Shown in pieces: positions 7,858 to 16,439 of a DNA stretch of 64,000 nt. Where the stretch lies: NCBI GenBank assembly GCA_965262505.1, contig CBDHFM010000030.1, forward strand, positions 1,984,001 to 2,048,000, given 5' to 3'. The notes below the pieces were generated by a model. It saw only the letters and a program-made list of their open reading frames with translations, did no database searches and had not been told where the DNA came from. How positions within the stretch are numbered: the stretch's first letter is position 1; each line of letters opens with the position of its first letter. Origin of the DNA: JACPPO01 sp965262505 (GTDB lineage Bacteria; Acidobacteriota; Vicinamibacteria; Vicinamibacterales; UBA2999). A program made the translations under genes and the position numbers.

Positions 7858-9160
7858 GATCCTGTAAGGACATAACTGCTTGTACTGTTGATCGGCGAGT
7901 AGTACGCTGCGCCCGTGGAGGTGGCCACCCTGCGGGCAAAGCATGCAGCGCTGGCGCCCGTGCTCACGGAGCGACCGCGCCGGGTGTGGGCGGCGACTGA
8001 GGCCCAGGCGATCGGTTATGGCGGCACGGCGCTGGTCGCCCGAGCCACGGGTATCGCGACATCGACCATCCAGCGCGGTTTGCGTGAATTGACGGCGGAC
8101 GAGCCGCTCGCGGGCGGCCGGACGCGAAGGGCGGGCGGCGGCCGCAAGCGCGCGATCGATCTCGACGCGACGCTGCTGCGCGATTTGGATGCGTTGGTCG
8201 AGCCGACCGCCCCCGGCGATCCCGACTCGCCGCTGCGGTGGACGTGCCAGAGCGCACGGACGTTGGCGGTGGCGCTCGACGGTCTGGGCCACCGCGTCAG
8301 CCACACGGTGGTCGCCGAGTTGTTGCACGGACTGGGCTACAGCCTGCAGGGCAACGCCAAGACTCGTGAGGGCCGCCAGCATGTCGATCGGGACGCGCAG
8401 TTTCGGTACATCGCCCGGCGCGTGCGACGCGCGCAACGGCAACAGCAGCCGACGATTTCGGTGGACACCAAGAAGAAGGAGCTGGTCGGCGCGTTCAAGA
8501 ACGCGGGCCGCACCTGGCGCCCGGCGAAGACGCCGCAGCGGGTACAGGTCCACGACTTCGTGATCCCGGCCACCGCCACCACGGGCGGGAAGGCCATTCC
8601 GTATGGCATCTACGATCTGCATCGCAACGAAGGCTGGGTGCGTGTCGGGATCGATCACGACACCGCGAGCTTCGCGGTACGGTCGATCCAGCGTTGGTGG
8701 CAGCACATGGGTCGCCCGGCGTATCGACAAGCCCAGTCGCTGTTGATCACGGCGGATGCAGGCGGGAGCAACGGGGCGCGCCTCCGGTTGTGGAAGTGGG
8801 AACTGCCGCGTCTGGCCAATCGGACGGGCTTGGTGATCACGGTCTGTCACTTTCCGCCGGGTACGAGCAAGTGGAACAAGATCGAGCATCGGGTGTTCTC
8901 GCACATCGCGATGAATTGGCGCGGCACCCCACTCGTCGACTTGGCCACGATCGTGAGCCTCATTGGCTCGACGCACAGTCGGTCCGGACTCCGCGTTCGG
9001 TCGGAACTCGACCGCGGCCAATACCCGGGTGGCATCACCGTCACCGATGCGCAGCTGGCGACGGTACGCCTCGAGCGGCATCGCTTTCACGGCGACTGGA
9101 ACTACACGATCCATCCCGCTGCTCCGAGAACACAAAAGTCAGTAATTGTCTGACAAGCCC
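7858..9160 (+). mobile_element. ISAzo13-type insertion sequence, copy 1
   Basis: 1303-bp element flanked by TA (7856-7857 and 9161-9162). Imperfect terminal inverted repeats: left GATCCTGTAAGGACATAACTG, right read outward GGGCTTGTCAGACAATTACTG. A near-identical copy lies at 53698-55000. It carries one transposase gene. Joining the flanks with a single TA keeps the neighbouring membrane-protein frame open, so this may be a simple insertion near the 3' end of the nucleotidyltransferase gene. Confidence 0.85.
7915..9153 (+). CDS. ISAzo13-family transposase, copy 1
   Basis: 412 residues, DDE-type transposase. The N-terminal helix-turn-helix region has A-T-G-I-A-T-S-T-I-Q-R-G-L-R-E-L. The catalytic domain includes I-S-V-D-T-K-K-K-E-L-V-G, L-L-I-T-A-D-A-G-G-S-N-G, and H-F-P-P-G-T-S-K-W-N-K-I-E-H-R. 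The start at 7915 is a GTG near the left IS end. It differs from copy 2 at only a few residues. It looks intact and could act on both copies. Confidence 0.88.
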   Translation: MEVATLRAKHAALAPVLTERPRRVWAATEAQAIGYGGTALVARATGIATSTIQRGLRELTADEPLAGGRTRRAGGGRKRAIDLDATLLRDLDALVEPTAPGDPDSPLRWTCQSARTLAVALDGLGHRVSHTVVAELLHGLGYSLQGNAKTREGRQHVDRDAQFRYIARRVRRAQRQQQPTISVDTKKKELVGAFKNAGRTWRPAKTPQRVQVHDFVIPATATTGGKAIPYGIYDLHRNEGWVRVGIDHDTASFAVRSIQRWWQHMGRPAYRQAQSLLITADAGGSNGARLRLWKWELPRLANRTGLVITVCHFPPGTSKWNKIEHRVFSHIAMNWRGTPLVDLATIVSLIGSTHSRSGLRVRSELDRGQYPGGITVTDAQLATVRLERHRFHGDWNYTIHPAAPRTQKSVIV

Positions 9161-9476
9161 TAAGCCAGTTCCATGGTGTGAGTTTCCACCACTCCCCTTT
9201 GGCGCGTCTCCACGGCGTCCCGCGCGGAGAAAGCGGGTGAGCCCTTCCATCATCTCGTCCCCGTGGCCATCTCGGCGCAGGCGCTCAAGAACTGACGGCG
9301 ACAGTATTTCGTCACCACAAGCACTAAGCCGTTCGGCGACCCTCTCGGACAGGGCGTAGCCCGTCTTGAAGTGAGCAATTACGGCTCGTCCTAGTTCCGC
9401 TGGGAAGAGCTCGTCGAGTGCTACGTCCGCGTCGAGATCTATCCTCCTTGCCGCAATCGCCGTCAGGAAGCCGCGA

Positions 9477-10914
9477 GGGGATGTCCCGGCCGCTGTTGAA
9501 ACTCGGCGGCGACTCGGGTGACATTCTAAGCGACGTGCTGCGCCTCCCTGGAGTCTCCGAGGCCGAGACGGTGATCTCGGGCGCGGAGGGCCGCGACGAG
9601 CTGCGGCATATCCGCATGTCCCTTCAGGCGCCGGAACCCTTTGGCTGCTTCGAGCACACCCGCGGCGACCCAGCGCAGCATCATCTGGCCGCCCCGCCAG
9701 CGCTTGACGTTGCGTTTGACGTGGCGGGTCCGGCTGATGAGGCTCTCGGCGGCGTTGGTGGTGGCCAGCGAGCGCTGGAGACGGGGAGCGAGGCCGAGCG
9801 TGAGCACGGTCACGGTCTCTTCGAGCCCTTCCCGCACACTGGCCGCCGCGCACGGATGTTCCCGGTCGAGGCGGCGGGCGAGGTTCCGTAGCAACCGCAT
9901 CGCGGTCTTCACGTCCTCGTGCTGATAGGCCCGCCGCAGGATGGCCTGCACCCAGGGCCGCTGGCGCGCCGGTAAATGGTCGAGGATGTTGCGGGTCTTG
10001 TGGACTTGGCAGCGCTGCACCACGGCGGCGCGGCCGAACACCGCAGTCACCGCCGCCCGCAGCGCCTTCGACCCATCGAGCATCACCAGCACACTCCGAT
10101 CGGTGCGCAGGCCACGGCTCTGGAGGTTGGCCAGCAGGCTCTGACAGACGGTCGCGTTCTCCGTCGAGCCTTCCCAGAGCCCGAGGGCGTGCTTCGTGCC
10201 GTCGGCGCCGACCCCCAAGGCGACGACCAGACAGTGCTCGCCGATGTGGACACCGTCGAGGACGAGGCCGACCAGATCCAGGTTCTCGAGGGGCGTCGCC
10301 TGCCACGCGGCCAGTTGCGCGGCGGTCTTGGCGACAAACCGGCGGCTGACGGCGCTCTTACTCACGCTACGGCTGGGGACGTCGGCCGGGAGCGGCTCCA
10401 GACTCCGAGCATAGCCCCGGGTGCTGACACCGACCAACAGCTGCTCGACAGTGCGGCGCCGCAGGGGATCGGTCTGGGCCATCGTCTGGAAAGTCGGCAG
10501 CGGTACTTCCTGGCGGGCCGCGCGGACCCGGGGACGCCGGATTGCCACCTTGCGCCCGCCGAGGACGACCTCACTGGCCACCGTCCCGGCCCGGGCCGCC
10601 GTACGGTCGGCCTGGTGCGCGTACCGCGGGCCACAGATCGCGGTCCGATCGTCTTCGAGCATGGCGTCCAAGACCTGTAACCCTGACCGCACCGCGAGCT
10701 CGAACAGCTCCGCCTCGGTATCGATCAGCAGCTCGACGAGGGGCAGGCGACGCGGGGGCGGAGATTCAACACCAGCGGCGGGACGGACTGTGCGAGACTT
10801 CTTCATGGCGGCTCCTTTGCTGTGAGGCGTGTCGCCTCGGGTTGCCCACCACTCGTGTATCACGAGCAGTGAGGAGCCGCCGCGTCAATTTTCAACAGTC
10901 AGTGGGACATCCCC
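9477..10914 (-). mobile_element. IS256-type insertion sequence, copy 1
   Basis: 1438 bp with ends GGGGATGTCCC on both sides as inverted repeats and a perfect 8-bp target duplication AGCCGCGA (9469-9476 and 10915-10922). That target size is normal for IS256 elements. An equal-length copy in the other orientation lies at 40055-41492. It splits the nucleotidyltransferase-fold gene. Confidence 0.95.
9526..10806 (-). CDS. IS256-family (mutator-type) transposase, copy 1
   Basis: 426 residues. Mutator-type DDE transposase: L-D-G-V-H-I-G-E-H-C-L-V-V-A-L-G-V with the first Asp, V-M-L-D-G-S-K-A-L with the second, the C/H-type helix Q-R-C-Q-V-H-K-T-R-N-I, and T-T-N-A-A-E-S-L-I-S-R with the catalytic Glu. 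ATG at 10806 (M-K-K-S-R-T-V) has GGAGCC just upstream; a longer frame to 10863 lies in the IS leader. It differs from copy 2 by one visible residue (Gly versus Ser after S-T-R). Confidence 0.93.
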   Translation of the reverse strand: MKKSRTVRPAAGVESPPPRRLPLVELLIDTEAELFELAVRSGLQVLDAMLEDDRTAICGPRYAHQADRTAARAGTVASEVVLGGRKVAIRRPRVRAARQEVPLPTFQTMAQTDPLRRRTVEQLLVGVSTRGYARSLEPLPADVPSRSVSKSAVSRRFVAKTAAQLAAWQATPLENLDLVGLVLDGVHIGEHCLVVALGVGADGTKHALGLWEGSTENATVCQSLLANLQSRGLRTDRSVLVMLDGSKALRAAVTAVFGRAAVVQRCQVHKTRNILDHLPARQRPWVQAILRRAYQHEDVKTAMRLLRNLARRLDREHPCAAASVREGLEETVTVLTLGLAPRLQRSLATTNAAESLISRTRHVKRNVKRWRGGQMMLRWVAAGVLEAAKGFRRLKGHADMPQLVAALRARDHRLGLGDSREAQHVA

Positions 10915-11532
10915 AGCCGCGATCGCGTACGCTGTGATCGTGTAATCCTAATGCAACGCGGTCGACGTTAAGATGAACGCCCGCCAAGAAATTGTCGATA
11001 GTGGGAGCCAGGCCCAAACGGGCGATCCAGACGGTGTCGGCGAGCTGCCAGACGTCGATCCATCCCGATGTAGCCGACGGCCACAATCGGCATCCGCCAA
11101 GCGGTGTGACTTCGCGTTCGCCCGGCAGTGCCGCGAGCGCCTCTTCAAGCCTGCTGGTCTCGACGACCACGTCCACATCTTTTGCGTCGACACGGCGATC
11201 ATCGAACAGAGCGCGTGCGCAATCTCGAACGAATCCCCCGACGACATAGGTCGGAGTCGCCTGTCCAAGGCTCCGACGTAGGCGCTCGATCGTGGTGTGA
11301 AAGCCCGTACTCTGCAGTTCCGATAAGACTTTATCGCGAAGATCTGCCACGCTGAGTAAACGCATCATTCACATCCAAAGAGACGGAACTCTTCGTCACA
11401 GAACTTTCGATCACAAGGCACAGCGAGAAAGTTCGACTCTGGCTAACCTTAAGCCGCCAGAGGATTCTAGTCTTGCGCGGGCGGCGACACCACGGACCCG
11501 TGACGGGTGGTGGTTCTCAGGGCCAGCGGAGT

Positions 11533-13734
11533 TCAGCGCTGAGGCAGAAACAACGCGAGTGACGGGTCGTCGCTGAAACGTGTACGTGCGTCGGCCCTGA
11601 GCGCCTCGGCGCGCGCCGGCTCGCCAACGATCGTCCAGAGCCGGGCGGCGGCGTCGTAGCCTTCCGGCGTCGGCGCCGTGTCGACGAGGGCGTCGAGGGC
11701 CTCCTCCACGCCGCTCGTGCGGTTGGACGCGTGATACAGCGTCGCGAGGCTCGAATAGGCCCGGATGTTGCGCGGGAACGCCTGCAGCTCCTCGCGATAG
11801 TGCGCTTCCGCATCCCCGTAGCGGTCGAGGCTCCGGAGCGTGTCTCCCAGGTACCAGTGCAGTTCTTCGAGTGCGCGTCCGTTTTCCTCGAGCACGGCGG
11901 CCGCCTCCTCGAACGGCACGAGCGCCTCTTCGTACCGGCCTTCCGCGTGCAGCAGCCGGCCGCGCACGAATCGCGCCATCGGCACGGCCGGGTCTTCCCG
12001 TTCGGCGGCCTCGCCGTACGCCTGGGCGCGTTCGCCGTCTTCGAGGGCGAGCGCCACACGCGCCGCCACTTCGTGCGCGGAGGCGAGCGCCCGGGCGTCC
12101 TGCCGTTCGGCCAGGGCGACGGCGAGCGCCGCCCGGTCGCGGGCCTCGTCGTACACGCGTGCCCGCATCAGCACGCCCGCCAGCGCCGCTGGAATGTACG
12201 GATCGTCCGGTTCCACCGACGCGGCCGCGCGGAACGCCGCCACGGCCTCCCCGAGCCGCCCCGCCCGCCACAGCAGCATGCCAAGCTGATACTGCGCGAC
12301 CGCCATCTTCGGATGGGCGCCGACGATTCCGCGCAGCAGAGCGATGGCCCCCGCGTACAACTTCCGGCTCGCCAGCACGGCCGCCGCGCGGTGCATCTCC
12401 ACGACCCGGGCTTCCTCGTCCGGTTCGATCGAGACCGATTCCGAGCCGGCGAGCGGCGTGCCACCGAGGTACCCCAGCGCGGCGTAGTGGTCCTCGTCAG
12501 CGGCGGCGATCTCCGCCGGCGGATCAACAGGGCGTCCTTCGAGCAGGCGATCGAGTTCCGCGCGCAAGCGGACCGCTTCGGACGGGTCCGGCGCCTCGGT
12601 CGCTTCAGGCGGGTCAGACGTCTCGGGCGCCTCCGGTGTCTCGGGCGGCGGCAAGGCGGCCTGCCCATCCTCAAGTGCTATGGGTTCTTCAAGGGGTTCC
12701 TCGCGGCCGTCGCGGACGTATCGGTACCCAACGCTCGCAAGCGCGAACTTACCGGGGCCTCCGAATCGGAACCGCCCCGCCAGGGACTCGGCGTAGATCG
12801 GCTGATCGACCACGCCCGCCTCATCTCCGCCAAGCACCGCGCGAAGCGATCGACCGCGCAACCCCGAGGGAATGGGCGCGCGCACGAGGTCGAGGACAGT
12901 GGGGAGGATGTCGATATGCTGCACGGGCACGCCGACGCGGTGCCCCGCACCCTCGCTGTCCGGCTGCTTCACGAGCAGTGGCACGTGGAGCGACGTGTCG
13001 TCGAGCGACACGCCTGCGCCGGTCTTGCCGCGGTTGGCAGTGAGGACGATGGTGGCCTGGTCGTACAACCCAAGGTCTTCGAGTGTCGTCACCAGTTGGG
13101 TCACGGTGGATTCAGCCGCGTCCCCGTTGACCTGTACGAAGAGGAAGAAACGGTCCCCGGGCTGGGAACGAAGCCATCGCGTCGCCGCGGCCGTCGTCTG
13201 CTCGCCGCCGCGTTCCACCACCGGCGAGGGAGCGCCAGGCTCGTCCGGCAACTCGGCGTCGAAAAACGAGAAGCCCTGGGCGATGCCCGTTTCCGGCCGA
13301 AGCAGGAACGAAGACACCGCCGCACCGGTTTCGAAACCGCGGTTTCGAAGCAGCTCCGCCAGCGAACCGGCCTCCTCTTTCAGCGCGAACCCGGCCTCGT
13401 CGCGCACGCCGTGCTCGAACGGGAGCTGACCCGCCAGCAGCGACGCGTGGGCCGGCAGCGTCAGCGGCGAATGTGTGTACGCACGCTCGAAGACAACGGC
13501 GTCGGCCGCGAGCGCGTCAATCGACGGCGTGGTGGCGCCGGCGCTGCCGTCGACCGGCAGCTGAGAGGGGCTGAGGCCATCAATGGAGATGAGGACAATG
13601 GGTCCCGGATGCGGCGTCGATACACCCGCGTACCACCAGCCGGTAAGCGCGGCGCCGGCGACGGCAGCAACGAACACCGCCATGACGAGCGTGGCTTGCC
13701 AACGGCGAGTCCCTGCGGGCGCGTGGCGTGGCAT
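11533..13734 (-). CDS. Sulfatase-fold hydrolase with C-terminal TPR domain
   Basis: 733 residues, exported or membrane-anchored by one N-terminal hydrophobic segment (about 14-34). Residues about 45-330 form the alkaline phosphatase/sulfatase superfamily fold: metal Asp52 in I-S-I-D-G, then S-P-L-T-L-P-A-H-A-S-L-L-A-G. At the position of the sulfatase formylglycine motif C-x-P-x-R it has T92-L-P-A-H96, so it cannot be a formylglycine sulfatase; a Thr nucleophile as in phosphodiesterase relatives is inferred. A Pro/Glu-rich linker (about 365-385) leads to TPR repeats (about 430-720). The substrate is unknown. It is the last gene of a minus-strand run. Confidence 0.85.
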   Translation of the reverse strand: MPRHAPAGTRRWQATLVMAVFVAAVAGAALTGWWYAGVSTPHPGPIVLISIDGLSPSQLPVDGSAGATTPSIDALAADAVVFERAYTHSPLTLPAHASLLAGQLPFEHGVRDEAGFALKEEAGSLAELLRNRGFETGAAVSSFLLRPETGIAQGFSFFDAELPDEPGAPSPVVERGGEQTTAAATRWLRSQPGDRFFLFVQVNGDAAESTVTQLVTTLEDLGLYDQATIVLTANRGKTGAGVSLDDTSLHVPLLVKQPDSEGAGHRVGVPVQHIDILPTVLDLVRAPIPSGLRGRSLRAVLGGDEAGVVDQPIYAESLAGRFRFGGPGKFALASVGYRYVRDGREEPLEEPIALEDGQAALPPPETPEAPETSDPPEATEAPDPSEAVRLRAELDRLLEGRPVDPPAEIAAADEDHYAALGYLGGTPLAGSESVSIEPDEEARVVEMHRAAAVLASRKLYAGAIALLRGIVGAHPKMAVAQYQLGMLLWRAGRLGEAVAAFRAAASVEPDDPYIPAALAGVLMRARVYDEARDRAALAVALAERQDARALASAHEVAARVALALEDGERAQAYGEAAEREDPAVPMARFVRGRLLHAEGRYEEALVPFEEAAAVLEENGRALEELHWYLGDTLRSLDRYGDAEAHYREELQAFPRNIRAYSSLATLYHASNRTSGVEEALDALVDTAPTPEGYDAAARLWTIVGEPARAEALRADARTRFSDDPSLALFLPQR

Positions 13735-13783
13735 GCGTCGAGTCCTATCTTATTGCACCAACCGTGACGGGGGGGGCGTTGGT

Positions 13784-15079
13784 TCAGCGCCTGGACCGTT
13801 CCCGAAGCTTATCCTGATACATTCGGCTGTCCGCGAGGCGGATGGCCTCGCCCAGATCTTCCTCGTCCGCGGATGCCGGGGCCACGCCGATGCTGAGCCC
13901 GAGGCCGTCCGGCAGCGATGCCGCGACGCGTCGGCGTTCGAACGCGACCTTGATCTCCTTGGCCTTTCGCTGCGCTTCACCGTAGCTGCACGTCAGGAGC
14001 AGGACGAATTCATCGCCACCCCAGCGAATCACGTAGTCAGATTTCCTGACCTGCTCGCACAGGAACTCACCGATCGTCTTGAGGATCTGGTCGCCCGTCT
14101 CGTGCCCCATCGTGTCGTTGAACTGCTTGAAGTGATTCACGTCGGTGAACACCACCGACAACGGCGACCCGTAGCGCCGGAGGCGCTGGACCTCACGACG
14201 CTCGATTTCATCGAGGAACCGCCGGTTGTGACAGCCGGTGAGCGGATCGGTAATCACCAGGCGCCTCACTTCGTGATGGGCCTCGACCAGTTCCCGGTTC
14301 GTGCGGCGAAGCTCGTCGGTCATGTCCTCGAATACCAGCACGTGCATCCCCACGGCCATGAGCAGGTAGATGCCCATGTTGAACGCGAGGAGGCGGTCGA
14401 ACGCGTCGGCCTCCAGGCCCAGATTCAGTACCGCCCCGACGGCCACCGCATGCGTCGCACACATCAGCAGCATCCCGCCGCCGATCACGAGGGGGCCGAC
14501 CTGCCGGGCGCGCCGTCCCAGGCGCAGGTAGCGTAGCGCCGCCCATCCAAAGAGGATCGCGATCGTCGCCGCGCCGGTTGACAGCACCACCGTCAACGGC
14601 AGAACGAAGGGGACCACGAGGAACCACACGGCCGTTGCCGCCACAACCCTCAGCGGGACGTTCCAGCGGAGCGGGGAGTCGGCGAACGCCTCCGCTGCCA
14701 GTAGCATCAAGCCCGTGGACCAGATCCCGAGAAGCTGCGCGAGTCCGAGCATCACGTTTCCCAGCCGCAGGTCGGCGTAGCCCCGCGCCAGAAGCGTCAG
14801 CGAGGCCGAGGCGAGCAGCCAGCTTCCGACCCAGTACACGATGAATGCGCGGCCGCGGTAGAGGTACAGCGTGATCAGCATCGCCGACGTGACGAGCGCG
14901 CCATAGGCGGCGAACATACGCGGCCGGATTGTCATTGCCGAGGGCGCCGGGATGCTGCCGAGCGCGTCGAGGTTGGTGAAGAGCTCGGACGCCGGTTGCG
15001 CCGCAGACGCTACCAGCGGCGCCAGCATGACCAGAGCGACGAGCACCGACCGGCTGCGGCGACAATCGCGGGCTGACAT
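13784..15079 (-). CDS. Membrane-bound diguanylate cyclase (GGDEF)
   Basis: 431 residues. The N-terminal half has about six to seven membrane helices after a signal-like segment (V-L-V-A-L-V-M-L-A-P-L-V-A). The C-terminal GGDEF domain has D-P-L-T-G-C-H-N-R-R-F, V-V-F-T-D-V-N-H-F-K, and the active-site R-W-G-G-D-E-F, so c-di-GMP synthesis is likely. ATG at 15079 was preferred to an upstream in-frame ATG that would overlap the neighbouring DUF420 gene. It lies 5 bases downstream of DUF420, at the end of the haem A operon. Confidence 0.9.
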   Translation of the reverse strand: MSARDCRRSRSVLVALVMLAPLVASAAQPASELFTNLDALGSIPAPSAMTIRPRMFAAYGALVTSAMLITLYLYRGRAFIVYWVGSWLLASASLTLLARGYADLRLGNVMLGLAQLLGIWSTGLMLLAAEAFADSPLRWNVPLRVVAATAVWFLVVPFVLPLTVVLSTGAATIAILFGWAALRYLRLGRRARQVGPLVIGGGMLLMCATHAVAVGAVLNLGLEADAFDRLLAFNMGIYLLMAVGMHVLVFEDMTDELRRTNRELVEAHHEVRRLVITDPLTGCHNRRFLDEIERREVQRLRRYGSPLSVVFTDVNHFKQFNDTMGHETGDQILKTIGEFLCEQVRKSDYVIRWGGDEFVLLLTCSYGEAQRKAKEIKVAFERRRVAASLPDGLGLSIGVAPASADEEDLGEAIRLADSRMYQDKLRERSRR

Positions 15080-15084
15080 GTGTC

Positions 15085-15501
15085 TCAGTACAAGCGATAG
15101 AGCATCAGGTAGATCACCACGCCGGTCACCGACACGTAGAGCCACAGCGGCAGCGTCCATCGTGCCAGCCGGACGTGCCGGTCGTACTGCGCGGTCAGGC
15201 CGCGCGCAGCGGTCGTCAGCGCCAGGGGCAGAATAACAATGGCCAGGAGCACATGGGTGACGAGAATCGCGAAGTACACGACGCGGATGACACCCTGCCC
15301 GGGAAACGGCCGTGAGCCGATGTTGAGGTGGTAGACGACGTACGACACGAGAAAGAGCGCGGAGGTCGTCAGCGCTGCCAGCATGCAGCGCTTATGCAGC
15401 TCGCGGCGGCCGCGGCGGATCAACACGTAACCGGTGGTCAGGAAGATCGCCGCCAGGCCGTTCAGCGTCGCGTTGACCGCCGGCAGGTCGGAGATCTCCA
15501 T
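15085..15501 (-). CDS. DUF420 membrane protein
   Basis: 138 residues, four membrane helices: N-G-L-A-A-I-F-L-T-T-G-Y-V-L-I, then L-T-T-S-A-L-F-L-V-S-Y-V-V-Y-H, then Y-F-A-I-L-V-T-H-V-L-L-A-I-V, and L-P-L-W-L-Y-V-S-V-T-G-V. Conserved His residues (Y-H-L-N, T-H-V-L-L) fit the family, which is linked to cytochrome oxidase assembly. The start ATG overlaps the ctaB stop as ATGA, so it is co-translated with haem O synthase. Confidence 0.88.
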   Translation of the reverse strand: MEISDLPAVNATLNGLAAIFLTTGYVLIRRGRRELHKRCMLAALTTSALFLVSYVVYHLNIGSRPFPGQGVIRVVYFAILVTHVLLAIVILPLALTTAARGLTAQYDRHVRLARWTLPLWLYVSVTGVVIYLMLYRLY

Positions 15502-16439
15502 CAGATCCAGAGGCGGTCGGCGACGAGTGCACCCCAGAGCAGCGGCAGATAGGTGATGGAGAACAGGAACAACCGCCGGGCGGCGGGAATCGAGCGGTCG
15601 CGCGCGAAGTGGGCGCTCAACGCGATCAGCGTTAGCCCGAGCACCGTGGCCACGACGAGATAGAAGCCGCCGGCCAGTCCGACCAGCGGCGGCATCAGGC
15701 TTACCGGCCACAACGCAGCGCTGTAGAGCAGCGTCTGTCGTCCGGTGCGCCGCCCGTCGGGTTCGAGCACCGGCAACAGCGGAATGCCCGCCGCCGCGTA
15801 CTCGTCGCGGTACAGCCACGCGATCGCGAGGAAGTGCGGCATCTGCCAGAAGAAGGCGATCCCGAACAGGACGAGCGCCGGCAGCGCGAGGGAGCCGGTG
15901 GCGGCCACCCAACCGATGACGACGGGTAGCGCGCCGGGAACGGCTCCGACAAGCGTTGCCAAAGAGGTGCGCCGCTTGAGCGGGGTGTACACCAGGACAT
16001 AGCTGCCGAGCGTGAGCGCCGCCATCGCGGCCGAGATCGGGTTGACCCAGATCGCGAATTCGACGAGGCCCGCCGCCGACAGGCCGATGCCGAACCACAA
16101 GCCTTCCGATGTCTGCAGACGACCGCTTGCGATGGGCCGCGTGCGCGTGCGCCGCATGAGCGCATCGGTGTCCCGTTCCCAGACCTGGTTGAGCGCCGCC
16201 GCGCCGCCGGCGACAAGCGCCGTGCCCATCAGCGTGTGCAGCAGCAGCGGCAACGCGACGCCGTCCGGCGACGCGAGGTAGAGGCCGGCAGCCGTGGTGA
16301 GGAGCACCAGCAGGTTCAGTCGCGGTTTGGCGAGCGTGACGTAGTCGACCGGGCGGTGTGCCGAGTGCACGACGTCCCCGTCCCACCCGGCGGTGGACGG
16401 GACAGAGGTTGCCGCTGCCGCCTGAGCCGCAGGCTTCAT
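15501..16439 (-). CDS. ctaB: Protoheme IX farnesyltransferase (haem O synthase)
   Basis: 312 residues, UbiA-family prenyltransferase that converts haem B to haem O in the membrane. First Asp-rich region N-Q-V-W-E-R-D-T-D-A-L-M-R-R-T-R-T-R-P; second region A-W-L-Y-R-D-E-Y-A-A-A-G. About eight to nine membrane helices. ATG at 16439 overlaps the ctaA TGA (ATGA), which sets the start and shows coupling. Confidence 0.95.
   Translation of the reverse strand: MKPAAQAAAATSVPSTAGWDGDVVHSAHRPVDYVTLAKPRLNLLVLLTTAAGLYLASPDGVALPLLLHTLMGTALVAGGAAALNQVWERDTDALMRRTRTRPIASGRLQTSEGLWFGIGLSAAGLVEFAIWVNPISAAMAALTLGSYVLVYTPLKRRTSLATLVGAVPGALPVVIGWVAATGSLALPALVLFGIAFFWQMPHFLAIAWLYRDEYAAAGIPLLPVLEPDGRRTGRQTLLYSAALWPVSLMPPLVGLAGGFYLVVATVLGLTLIALSAHFARDRSIPAARRLFLFSITYLPLLWGALVADRLWI

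Larger units (their letters stand above)
9164..11368 (-). pseudogene. Nucleotidyltransferase-fold gene split by an IS256 element
   Basis: The 5' part (11368 down to 10915) has a poly(A)-polymerase/CCA-type nucleotidyltransferase head: Y-V-V-G-G-F-V-R-D followed by D-A-K-D-V-D-V-V-V-E, with the metal-binding D-x-D. The 3' part resumes at 9476 (F-L-T-A-I-A-A-R-R-I-D-L-D-A-D-V). Removing the IS and one 8-bp target copy joins V-R-D-R-G to F-L-T-A in frame. The distal end then meets the ISAzo13 copy at 9163. ATG at 11368 is the start of the open frame. The substrate is unknown; a CCA-adding role is not supported because the protein appears short. Confidence 0.8.

Noticed and set aside
11731..13767. 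678-codon open frame on the plus strand
   Set aside because: It is the antisense shadow of the sulfatase-fold/TPR gene; high GC keeps frames open and it shows no family motifs.
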